Under the pieces are notes generated by a model, which worked only from the letters and a program-made list of their open reading frames with translations, searched no databases and was not told the DNA's origin. A DNA stretch of 64,000 nt. It comes from Nostoc sp. FACHB-280. Its GTDB lineage: Bacteria; Cyanobacteriota; Cyanobacteriia; Cyanobacteriales; Nostocaceae. A program made the position numbers and the translations under genes. Positions 10,663 to 18,395 of this stretch are shown in pieces (within the stretch, counting starts at the first letter, position 1; each line of letters opens with the position of its first letter). The DNA lies in contig NZ_JACJSD010000011.1 of NCBI RefSeq assembly GCF_014697615.1, forward strand, positions 121,607 through 185,606, given 5' to 3'.

Positions 10663-11526
10663 TTAGAAAGGACGGCTACCTGCGAGGCTAACTCGCTTCA
10701 TCACGCGGCGTTCATTGGGATCAAAAGCTTGACGGTAGTGTAAGGTAGCTTGATTGTCCCAGTAAACAATATCGCCGACAGACCATTTGTGTTGGTAGTA
10801 AAACTGCGGTTGATTTAAATGTTCTCGCAACTGTTCGATGAGTTCTGCACCCTCTTCTGGTTCTAAACCAACAATTTCAACTTCTGTGGCGTAGTCCAAA
10901 TAAAGAATTTTCTTACCACTTTCTGGGTGTGTTCTGACCAACGGATGGGGGAAAACAGGACTAATTAACGGAATATTGCGGTCAAGACGATATTTGGTTT
11001 TAGGTGCGTTACGTTCCCGTAAAAATGGATTGTAGGTAATTAACTGTAAATCTGCAATTCGGCGTTTAGTTGCTTCATCCAAAGTTTCATAAGCCAAATT
11101 CAGGTTTAACCAATAAGTATCACCACCTTGGCTAGGAACTTCCAAAGCATAAAGCAACGAACCAGCAGAAGGACGTGGAGTCCAATGGTGGTCAGAATGG
11201 AAGGCTAATTCTCCCGTACCTGTATAGCCACCATCAACATTAGAAACGTTAATTACTACTGGTGTGACACCTGGTTGAGAAGCCAACACAGGAACATCAT
11301 CTGGGGGAACATATAAATCGCCAAAATAATAGGCAAAATTCACCAGTTGGTCATCAGTCAACTTTTGATTTTTGAAGATTAAAATGTGGCGATCGCGCAA
11401 AGTTTGTTTCAGTTGTAAAATTACTTCCGGTGCAACAGGTTGACTCGCATCCAACCCAGTTACTACCGCCCCCAAAGGTGCATCAATTTGGGTAATTTTT
11501 ACTTCTGTTAACGTCAATGTTGGCAT
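10663..11526 (-). CDS. TauD/TfdA-family Fe(II)/2-oxoglutarate dioxygenase
   Basis: Probably hydroxylates a sulfonate or sulfate ester carbon so that sulfite or sulfate is released, as in taurine dioxygenase. The 287 residues fit the family (about 280-300). The iron-binding H-x-D is in FHSDHHW (about residues 109-115); the distal His is in ATLHYRQAFDP and the 2-oxoglutarate-binding Arg in ERRVMKRVS near the C-terminus. The start is an ATG with GAGGAG 7-8 bases upstream. It is last in the leftward cluster and is followed by a terminator. Exact substrate (taurine, other alkylsulfonate or alkylsulfate) cannot be read from sequence; the ssuBCD neighbours favour organosulfur. Confidence 0.85.
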   Translation of the reverse strand: MPTLTLTEVKITQIDAPLGAVVTGLDASQPVAPEVILQLKQTLRDRHILIFKNQKLTDDQLVNFAYYFGDLYVPPDDVPVLASQPGVTPVVINVSNVDGGYTGTGELAFHSDHHWTPRPSAGSLLYALEVPSQGGDTYWLNLNLAYETLDEATKRRIADLQLITYNPFLRERNAPKTKYRLDRNIPLISPVFPHPLVRTHPESGKKILYLDYATEVEIVGLEPEEGAELIEQLREHLNQPQFYYQHKWSVGDIVYWDNQATLHYRQAFDPNERRVMKRVSLAGSRPF

Positions 11527-11582
11527 AATATCTCCTCACAGTTGCACGAAAAATCTCTACAAAATTCCCTATTCCCTATTTC

Positions 11583-12680
11583 TCACTTTTTCGCCAACAC
11601 ATCCGCAGGAGTGATTTTGGCATATTCTTCAGGAGTTAAAAATCCTTCTCTCACATTTACTTTTTTCGGTATTTGACCTAATGCAAACCATTTATCTGCA
11701 ACTTCTTGTTGTTTAACAATTACTTGTTCGGTAATTGGTTTCAAGCCATAGTCATACTTTTCGTGCATAATTTCTAAAGTAGGCGCATCAAGCTGAGTCA
11801 CTGGAGCTAGTAATTTTGCGACTTCTGCGCGATTCTCCTTAGTCCAGAGTTCTGCTTTTTCTAGCTCCTCAAAAAACACTTTAATGACATCAGGATGCTT
11901 TTGATAAAAATCTCTTGTGGTTGAATAAAAATTACCTGTATCGCGTAAATTTCCCCCATCTAAAAGTACGCGACCAACTTTCTTTTGTACGGCTCTAGTT
12001 ACAAATGGTTCCCAAATAAACCAACCATCTACTTTGCCTTGGCTAAATGCTACGTTAGCATCAGGTGGAGGTAAGAATACAGACTGTACATCGCTTAATT
12101 TTAATCCACCTGATTCTAAGGCTTTAACTAAAAGATAGTGACCAATTGAGGCTTTTTGAAAAGCAACTTTTTTACCTTTCAAGTCAGCAATAGATTTCAC
12201 AGGGGAGTTACTTGGAACCAACAGCGAGACAGCTTTACCACTAGGTTGCGTAGTACCTAGATAGACCAGAGGTGTGCCTGCGGCTTGGGAAAATACTGGT
12301 GGTGATTCTGCGGTTGATGCAATATCAAGTCCACCCGCATTTAACGCTTCTAATTGTTGTGGCCCCGCAGCAAATTCTGGCCATTCTACTTTATAACCTA
12401 GTGTTTCTAATCGTTTTTCTAAATTACCTTGTTTTTCTAAAACAGCTAGTGCTGAAAGTTGTTTTGACCGCACAATTCGCACCACTTTTTTTTCAGTATT
12501 AGTATTTGTTGGTGCAGCATTATTAGGTGCAGATGCTTGCGGTTGATTATTGTTAGATGGTGCATTGCAACTAAACAGAGTCGTTGATAATGCTAAAGAA
12601 TAACCAGCTACAAATAGTAGAGAACGACGGTTAATTTTGAGATGTTTCAGGAAGTTAAATTTTTCGGGTGATATTGACAT
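11583..12680 (-). CDS. Sulfonate/nitrate/taurine-type ABC substrate-binding lipoprotein 1
   Basis: A 365-residue periplasmic binding protein of the SsuA/TauA/NMT1 type that would deliver an organosulfur ligand to the SsuC/SsuB transporter at 23994-25674. The N-terminus carries an RR pair (INRRSLLF), a hydrophobic stretch and a lipobox TLFSC (Cys38), so it is probably a lipoprotein. Family features include the SIADLKGKKVAFQKAS-type segment after the first lobe and WFIWEPFVTRAV. No permease or ATPase gene lies beside it; the island's only permease and ATPase are across the divergent region, implying one transporter shared by two binding proteins. Ligand unknown. Confidence 0.85.
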   Translation of the reverse strand: MSISPEKFNFLKHLKINRRSLLFVAGYSLALSTTLFSCNAPSNNNQPQASAPNNAAPTNTNTEKKVVRIVRSKQLSALAVLEKQGNLEKRLETLGYKVEWPEFAAGPQQLEALNAGGLDIASTAESPPVFSQAAGTPLVYLGTTQPSGKAVSLLVPSNSPVKSIADLKGKKVAFQKASIGHYLLVKALESGGLKLSDVQSVFLPPPDANVAFSQGKVDGWFIWEPFVTRAVQKKVGRVLLDGGNLRDTGNFYSTTRDFYQKHPDVIKVFFEELEKAELWTKENRAEVAKLLAPVTQLDAPTLEIMHEKYDYGLKPITEQVIVKQQEVADKWFALGQIPKKVNVREGFLTPEEYAKITPADVLAKK

Positions 12681-12717
12681 AATTCGCTGAGTAATGCCTG
12701 GATAAAAATTAAGAAAT

Positions 12718-12742
12718 AGGGTGGATATTAATTACCCACCCT
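12718..12742. repeat. Hairpin AGGGTGG...CCACCCT before binding protein 1
   Basis: A 7-bp perfect inverted repeat (AGGGTGG / CCACCCT) with an 11-base AT-rich loop lies 37 bp upstream of the binding-protein ATG; on the minus strand it is followed by ATTTCTTAATTTTT, so it could terminate or attenuate transcription. A near copy precedes the methyltransferase gene at 13732-13759. Similar GGGTGGG palindromes are common dispersed repeats in cyanobacteria, so a regulatory role is not shown. Confidence 0.5.
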
Positions 12743-12877
12743 GTATTGACTCGATGAGGGACTGAAAACTCAATCAACTGTTAGGAGGCAACTTTTAAAA
12801 ACTTATATTCTGGAAGGTTGTAGATTAATCAAAATCTATGACATTAACCCTCTTTTTAACTTGGAAATTTTACTTGG

Positions 12878-13702
12878 TTAATGCTTCCAAACCACATGAA
12901 TATTAGCTGTAATTTCTTCTGTAAATTCTCCAGAAGGTTCAACTGCTAATAATGTCTCTTGTAAATCAGCTTCAAATGCTGGAGCATTATCACCAAAGAA
13001 AATCTTTAAGGCAAAAGCTGTTGTGTATAAATAGCCAAGGTAACTAGAGACTGTCCAAGTTTTTTGAAATGGAACTTCAAACACTTCTTGACGAGCAAAA
13101 GCAGAATTAGCAATTACCACTTCATGGGGCGGATCTACTGGTTTACGAACACCTTGTCCTCTTTGTCCAGTCCGACGTTCTTCACCTAGCCATTTTTTGA
13201 CAACGCTAATAGCAGCTTGTTTCCAAGGAAGATTACTTGACCAAGGGTTTTCGTTAGTATTAATGAGGGCTATCCCACCATCATCAGCCAGTAACTCATA
13301 AAGTTTCTCTAATACTAATTCTCGCTCCATCCAATGAAAAGCTCTACCGATGGTAACTAAATTAAATATTCCTAAACTAGAGTCAATAAGTTCTGCACCT
13401 TTTTCTATCCAAGTAATATTATTTGCTCCTTCTGCTGCTGCTTGGCGTTGCGCTTCTTGCAACATTTCGGCAGAAGGATCTATCGCAATTACTTCAGAAA
13501 ATTTAGTCCGCAAAGGGATAGCAATTAATCCTGGGCCACAACCTAAATCTAAAAGTCTGCCTTGACCGTTAAGCTTAAATATTTCTGTTAATTTAGCAAA
13601 TAACTCAGGTGGATATTTCGTTCTGTACTGAGCGTAACCTTCCGCAGCACCTTCAAATAAGGTTGGGTCATAATTAGGAAGGGTTTTTAATGCTTGTACC
13701 AT
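12878..13702 (-). CDS. Class I SAM-dependent methyltransferase
   Basis: A 274-residue methyltransferase. The start at 13702 (MVQALKTL) is chosen because AAGGAA lies about 10 bases upstream; the longer frame to 13756 would run through a dispersed hairpin. Motif I LLDLGCGPGLIAIPL (about residues 50-64) is the SAM-binding Rossmann loop, followed by AIDPSAEML (motif post-I) and a later TIGRAFHWM segment as in UbiE/Tam-like enzymes. Target unknown. Its place within the organosulfur cluster suggests a role with a methylated or methylthio compound, or detoxification, but this is only context. Confidence 0.8.
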   Translation of the reverse strand: MVQALKTLPNYDPTLFEGAAEGYAQYRTKYPPELFAKLTEIFKLNGQGRLLDLGCGPGLIAIPLRTKFSEVIAIDPSAEMLQEAQRQAAAEGANNITWIEKGAELIDSSLGIFNLVTIGRAFHWMERELVLEKLYELLADDGGIALINTNENPWSSNLPWKQAAISVVKKWLGEERRTGQRGQGVRKPVDPPHEVVIANSAFARQEVFEVPFQKTWTVSSYLGYLYTTAFALKIFFGDNAPAFEADLQETLLAVEPSGEFTEEITANIHVVWKH

Positions 13703-13731
13703 TATAAAATTTCCTTTTAAGTTAGGAAAAT

Positions 13732-13759
13732 AGGATGGACATTTAATTATGCCCACCCT
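13732..13759. repeat. Hairpin AGGATGG...CCACCCT before the methyltransferase
   Basis: Inverted repeat AGGATGG / CCACCCT (one wobble) around an AT-rich loop, 30 bp upstream of the chosen methyltransferase start. It resembles the hairpin at 12718-12742 in sequence and in distance to the downstream gene. Confidence 0.5.
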
Positions 13760-13852
13760 AGAGTTAACGAGTAGACAACTGTGTTGAAGTCAAAAGTAAA
13801 AAGGGAAAAAGCAAAGGTATGTTTTACTTTTGACTTAACTATTTCCTAATTC

Positions 13853-15337
13853 CTAGCGACCAGCACTAGTCAAATATTTTTCTGCATCTTTTTCAACTGC
13901 TGTACCTTTGAAAAAGTCGCGGTTGAGGCTGGTGTACAACTCTAAAGGATGGATGGAGAGGAAATAACGTAAATCTTCTGCGGTGATGATTTCTTGTTCT
14001 ACCATTGCGTAAGCATTGGCAACAACAGCAGTAATATCCGGCACATCCCAGTGACCAGCATCGGAACCTAAGAAAGCTTTGACTCGATTGCCAAAAGGTA
14101 AGGCTGCTCGGTTAAATGCCTGTGATACACGGGTATCATCGGATTCTGTGCCGAAGTAGAAGTGATTCAAGAAGCGATCGCGTACATCTTCTGGTTTCTC
14201 AATTCCAGCTAAGGCAAATTCGTCTAGTTCACCTGGGTCTTCAGGAGCCAATAAGTGATGGTGGAATCCCAAACCATCGCCAATTTGATCCAACCGACCA
14301 TGCACTAATTCGCCGCCATAACGCGCATAGTATTCGGTGAGGGCTTCTTTATCTACCAACCTGGGGTCATTCCCACTTAACAAATGCTGTTTGTTGCGGG
14401 TTTCCCAATGCCAGATAATATCAGCGTATAAACTAGCACCCCAAGCCGAACCACCTTCCATAAAGGCAAATTTCAAGGAGGGGAAGCGACGGGTAACACC
14501 ACCAAAGAACAAAGATTTGCACAATGCTTCGGCAGCGATCGCAAAGTGGTTGATGTGATTATACTGGGCGTTAGTAACTGAGCGTTGAGTCGTCCAACCT
14601 TGGCTAGAAGCGTGAGTCGTTGGTATCACCTTTAATTCAACGCACTTCGCCCAAAATGGATCGTAATCATACTCACTATCCAAGCCAAAATTATCAATCC
14701 AAACCACCTCATTGGCTACTTCCGGGCCATACTTCTCAAAAGCCGGAATCGGACGGCGCACGTAACCAGGGATTTGAATTGTTTTCAGTCCCAAAACATT
14801 CACCGCATATTCCAATTCTTCAATCGCCTCTTGGGGCGTGTGCATTGGGATAGCTGCAATTGGGGTGATTCTATCAGCATAGGGACGGAAAATATCAGCG
14901 TGGTAAATGTTAATCGCCCGACAGACAGCCCGACGCATTTCTTCATTGCCAATATTTGGAGCCATCGTCGCCAAGTTAGGATAGACGACAGCAAAATCTG
15001 TACCTGATTCTTGCAGTCGTTCGTGCAGTAACTTCGGCAAGCTGATAGTAGCTAAATTTAAAGTATCTTTGGTAGGACGACCCCACCAGTTAGGCCGATT
15101 GGTGCGATATGCAAAACGCTCTTCCCAGCTTTGCTTGTACCACTTAAAGCGGGAAGCCCCTGGTAAATGCTCTTTGAATCGTTCGGCGATCGCACTTCCA
15201 CCAACTTGTTCTAAATAATCTAAGACTGCTGGTTCAAATTCCTGGGTATGGACATCGGTATCGATGACCGGATAACCCAGCTTTTCCCGAATCTGCGCTG
15301 ACCTAGATTTTTGTGGACGTTCTAAGGCAATGGTCAT
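13853..15337 (-). CDS. Amidohydrolase-2 family protein, copy 1
   Basis: A 494-residue TIM-barrel metal-dependent hydrolase/decarboxylase of the amidohydrolase-2 (ACMSD / resorcylate-decarboxylase-like) group. The N-terminal metal-site region is VIDTDVHTQEF, with D-x-H instead of the fuller H-x-H; other likely metal ligands are His in PTTHASS and the Asp/His of FLGSDAGHWDVPDI. Its neighbour at 15473-16957 is a same-length paralogue with the same first residues (MTIALERPQKS), so they arose by tandem duplication. Family members open C-N bonds or decarboxylate aromatic acids; the substrate here is unknown. Position among sulfonate-uptake and dioxygenase genes suggests breakdown of an organosulfur compound. 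Confidence 0.8.
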   Translation of the reverse strand: MTIALERPQKSRSAQIREKLGYPVIDTDVHTQEFEPAVLDYLEQVGGSAIAERFKEHLPGASRFKWYKQSWEERFAYRTNRPNWWGRPTKDTLNLATISLPKLLHERLQESGTDFAVVYPNLATMAPNIGNEEMRRAVCRAINIYHADIFRPYADRITPIAAIPMHTPQEAIEELEYAVNVLGLKTIQIPGYVRRPIPAFEKYGPEVANEVVWIDNFGLDSEYDYDPFWAKCVELKVIPTTHASSQGWTTQRSVTNAQYNHINHFAIAAEALCKSLFFGGVTRRFPSLKFAFMEGGSAWGASLYADIIWHWETRNKQHLLSGNDPRLVDKEALTEYYARYGGELVHGRLDQIGDGLGFHHHLLAPEDPGELDEFALAGIEKPEDVRDRFLNHFYFGTESDDTRVSQAFNRAALPFGNRVKAFLGSDAGHWDVPDITAVVANAYAMVEQEIITAEDLRYFLSIHPLELYTSLNRDFFKGTAVEKDAEKYLTSAGR

Positions 15338-15360
15338 GATGGTTTACCTTAATTTAATTA

Positions 15361-15395
15361 AGAAGGCAGGAGGCAGAGGGCAGGAGGCAGGAGGT
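15361..15395. repeat. GGCAGGA heptad tract
   Basis: Imperfect tandem GGCAGGA/GGCAGAG heptads in the 135-bp gap between the two amidohydrolase genes. Heptad tracts of this kind recur through the window. Confidence 0.6.
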
Positions 15396-15472
15396 ATGAT
15401 TTATCTGTTAGGAAATTCACGCAAACAACTTCTCAAACTCTCCTTCGCGCCCTTTGCGCCCTTTGCGGTTCG

Positions 15473-16957
15473 TTAAACTGATTGACTTGCCAAATACTCT
15501 TGTGCTGCTGTTTCCACCGCCGTTCCCTTGAAGAAATCGCGGTTGAGGCTGGTGTACAATTCCAACGGATGAATCGACAAGAAATAACGCAAATCTTCTT
15601 CGTTCAAAATCCCGCGTTCGACAAAAGAATAGGCATTAGCCGCAACCGCAGTAATATCAGGCACATCCCAGTGACCAGAGTCAGAACCTAAGAAAGCTTT
15701 GATGCGCTCGCCATAAGGATTCGCCTTCCGGTTAAAGGCATGGGCAACACGGGTATCATCTGATTCTGTGCCGAAGTAGAAGCTATTTAAGAAGCGATCG
15801 CGGATATCTTCTGGCTGCTTCACTCCTGCTAACGCAAACTCATCCAGTTCACCAGGATCATGGGGTGCTACCAAATCAGCGTGGAAGCCTAAACCACTCC
15901 CCAAGCCATCCAAGCGGCCATGTACATGTTCGCCACCATAGCGGAGGTAATACTCTAAGAGTTCTTCGCGGTTGACATTGGCTGGGTTATTAAATTCCAG
16001 CATGTGGTCTTTGTTGCGAGTATCCCAATGCCAAATCAAATCGGTGTAGAGACTCGCACCCCAAGCCGAACCGCCTTCTAAAAAGGCAAATTTCAAGGTC
16101 GGGAAGCGATGAGTTACACCACCGAAGAACAAAGCTTTACAGAGTGCTTCCCCAGCAGAAGCAAAATGTCCAATGTGGTTGTATTGATAGTTGGATATAG
16201 AACGACGTTGTATCCAGCCCATACCACTAGAATGGGTGGTAGGAACAACTTTTAATTCGACACACTTCGCCCAGAAGGGGTCGTAATCATATTTACTATC
16301 TAAGCCGTAGGTATCAATCCAAATAGCTTCATTGGCAACTTCTTCGCCATACTTCTCAAAGGCGGGAATCGGACGGCGGACATGTCCGGGGATTTGAATA
16401 GCTTTTAATCCTAAGACTTTGACGGCATATTCTAATTCGGCGATCGCTTCTTCGGGGGTGTTCATTGGGATCGCTGCGATCGGTGTCAGGCGATCGGCAT
16501 ATTGGCGGAAAATGTCGGCGTGGTATGTATTTACCGCCCGACAAACAGCCAACCGCATTTCCTCGTTACCGATGTGGGGAGCCATTGTTGCCAAGTTAGG
16601 ATACACAACTGCGAAGTCTGTACCAGCTTCTTGCAGTCTTTCGTGTAGTAACTTTGGCAAACTAATAGTGGCTAAATTCAGCGCATCATTGGTTGGACGA
16701 GTCCAAAATGGTGGACGTGCAGTCCGATAAGCGCGGCGTTCTTCCCAAGATTGTTTAAACCATTTAGAACGAGATGAACCTGGTAAATGGTCTTGGAAAC
16801 GTTCAACAATTTTGCTTCCAGCAACTTGCTCTAAATAATCTAAAAAAGCCGGGGGAAATTCTTGGGTATGAACATCTGTATCAATGATGGGATAACCCAA
16901 TTTTTCCCGAATCTGCGCCGATTTAGATTTTTGCGGCCGCTCTAATGCAATAGTCAT
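15473..16957 (-). CDS. Amidohydrolase-2 family protein, copy 2
   Basis: The 494-residue tandem paralogue of the gene at 13853-15337; identity is high across the whole length by eye (same MTIALERPQKS start, LNLATISLPKLLHERLQE, NLATMAP, FLGSD-GHWDVPDITAV, LSIHPLELYTSLNRDFFKGTAVE). Metal-site candidates are the same: IDTDVH, PTTHSS and SDSGHWD. Differences concentrate in the stretch around residues 65-90 and 290-345, which could change substrate preference. Both copies being kept at full length argues that the pair is functional, perhaps as a heteromer or with two related substrates. No ribosome-binding site is evident upstream. Confidence 0.8.
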   Translation of the reverse strand: MTIALERPQKSKSAQIREKLGYPIIDTDVHTQEFPPAFLDYLEQVAGSKIVERFQDHLPGSSRSKWFKQSWEERRAYRTARPPFWTRPTNDALNLATISLPKLLHERLQEAGTDFAVVYPNLATMAPHIGNEEMRLAVCRAVNTYHADIFRQYADRLTPIAAIPMNTPEEAIAELEYAVKVLGLKAIQIPGHVRRPIPAFEKYGEEVANEAIWIDTYGLDSKYDYDPFWAKCVELKVVPTTHSSGMGWIQRRSISNYQYNHIGHFASAGEALCKALFFGGVTHRFPTLKFAFLEGGSAWGASLYTDLIWHWDTRNKDHMLEFNNPANVNREELLEYYLRYGGEHVHGRLDGLGSGLGFHADLVAPHDPGELDEFALAGVKQPEDIRDRFLNSFYFGTESDDTRVAHAFNRKANPYGERIKAFLGSDSGHWDVPDITAVAANAYSFVERGILNEEDLRYFLSIHPLELYTSLNRDFFKGTAVETAAQEYLASQSV

Positions 16958-17037
16958 AGGAATAATCCCGGTTATATGTTTTCAGTACATGGCGGGGATG
17001 GCAATCTTTTTTAACCCAGACTAGAGATGATGCAAGA

Positions 17038-18048
17038 CTATTTCACCATCCAATCAGATAAAGCAAAGTCTGACTTCGCTAACTTTTGCGCTACCAGAAA
17101 ATTTTTCGTACCTTCTAAAAGTTTTACGCCTTCAGATGGAAATGGTTCTTCAGGCACTTGATTGAGCGGGTACGATGTCTTGATAATGTTGACTGGATAT
17201 TTACTAGTCTGAGCGTGATATTTGTAATATTCTTCGGAGTTAGCTTTTAAATCTTTGACAGAGGTTGTCAGGATTGTATTGAATTTTTGGGGAAAATCTG
17301 GCTTTTGGGCGAGAAACTTTTCTGTTGCAACTACTAATGATGTCCCCGACAAACCTTGATGATCTGCCGATGAATCAATTATCGGAAACCCTTGGGATTT
17401 GAGAAAAGGCCCCATATCACTAGAAGTTGCATAAGCCGCAATATCACCACGTTCTAAAGCAGATTTAGCTTCCGTACTCATTAAGTGAACAACTTTGACA
17501 TCTTTAGCCAATTTTGTCTGATCTAATAAACCCAACAGGTAGCGGTGCATGTATGAGCCTTTTTGGGTAGCTATTTTCTGCCCTTTGAGTTCAGCTAAAG
17601 AATTTGCCCCGTTTTTCTTCGCTACTAGCCAAGCGGTGTTATTAAATTGAGTAATCCGCAGCAACTTGGTATGAATACCCCTAGCTTTCAGAACTACGGC
17701 TGGTGTATCCCCCAAAAAACCAACATCTATTTGTCCTGCCACCAGAGACTCATTCAAATCTGGGCCGTTACCAAATCTGGCAAAGGTAATATTCTGAAAT
17801 CCAGATTTTTGCAGTTCTCGTTCTAATATTCCTTGCTTTTTTGCCCAACCTAAAGGCCCTGTAGGTTCTGCACTCCCCACATAGCCTATGCGTAAGGTAG
17901 TTACAGCCGGACTAACGTTTTCTGCTTGGACTTTAGAACTATTACTGCCTTGGCTACAAGCTGTTGTTAGTAGCAGCAGGAAGCAAACAACTACAGTTGA
18001 TATTGTTTTTGGTCTGAAGAAACTATTTCCTACTGCGAACGACAGCAT
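17038..18048 (-). CDS. Sulfonate/nitrate-type ABC substrate-binding lipoprotein 2
   Basis: A 336-residue SsuA-like binding protein with signal peptide and lipobox LTTAC (Cys31). The mature part begins with TLRIGYVGSAEPTGPLGWAKKQG and has SLVAGQIDVGFLGDTP and ELKGQKIATQKGSY, typical of the aliphatic sulfonate/nitrate binding family. It differs clearly from the protein at 11583-12680, so two ligands, or two affinities, may feed the one SsuC/SsuB transporter. AAGGAGAA lies about 12 bases before the ATG. It is 17 bp downstream of the ferredoxin gene and is likely cotranscribed with it and the flavoprotein. Confidence 0.85.
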   Translation of the reverse strand: MLSFAVGNSFFRPKTISTVVVCFLLLLTTACSQGSNSSKVQAENVSPAVTTLRIGYVGSAEPTGPLGWAKKQGILERELQKSGFQNITFARFGNGPDLNESLVAGQIDVGFLGDTPAVVLKARGIHTKLLRITQFNNTAWLVAKKNGANSLAELKGQKIATQKGSYMHRYLLGLLDQTKLAKDVKVVHLMSTEAKSALERGDIAAYATSSDMGPFLKSQGFPIIDSSADHQGLSGTSLVVATEKFLAQKPDFPQKFNTILTTSVKDLKANSEEYYKYHAQTSKYPVNIIKTSYPLNQVPEEPFPSEGVKLLEGTKNFLVAQKLAKSDFALSDWMVK

Positions 18049-18065
18049 AACTGTTTAAGTTCTCC

Positions 18066-18395
18066 TTATTTCATCTGTTTTAAGACTTGAAATGTTTGGT
18101 CGGTTTTGGCAGTAGAAGTTTGCTGCTTTCCCCAACCAACATTTTTGCGGTAACTGCCTAATAATCCGGTAGCCGCCAATTCTGCCTCGTTAACTGAGGT
18201 TTGTAGCTCCGTGTCTGGTGCTACATAAAGAGCGTCAACGGGGCAGTACAATTCGCACATAAAGCAGGTTTGACAATCGCTTTGACGTGCAATTGTGGGC
18301 GGTGCATCAGGTACAGTATCAAATACGTTGGTAGGGCAAACGTTAACGCAGAGATTACACTGAATACATCGTGACTCGCTGACTAACTCAATCAC
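18066..18395 (-). CDS. Two-cluster 4Fe-4S ferredoxin, partner of flavoprotein
   Basis: A 109-residue electron carrier with two 4Fe-4S motifs: CIQCNLCVNVCP (about residues 10-21) and CQTCFMCELYCP (about 41-52). The spacing is that of bacterial 2[4Fe-4S] ferredoxins and resembles the AprB-like subunits that accompany flavoproteins. A GTG start overlaps the stop of the flavoprotein gene (GTGA), so translation is probably coupled. The C-terminal third is cluster-free. It probably feeds electrons to, or takes them from, the flavoprotein. Confidence 0.85.
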   Translation of the reverse strand: MIELVSESRCIQCNLCVNVCPTNVFDTVPDAPPTIARQSDCQTCFMCELYCPVDALYVAPDTELQTSVNEAELAATGLLGSYRKNVGWGKQQTSTAKTDQTFQVLKQMK

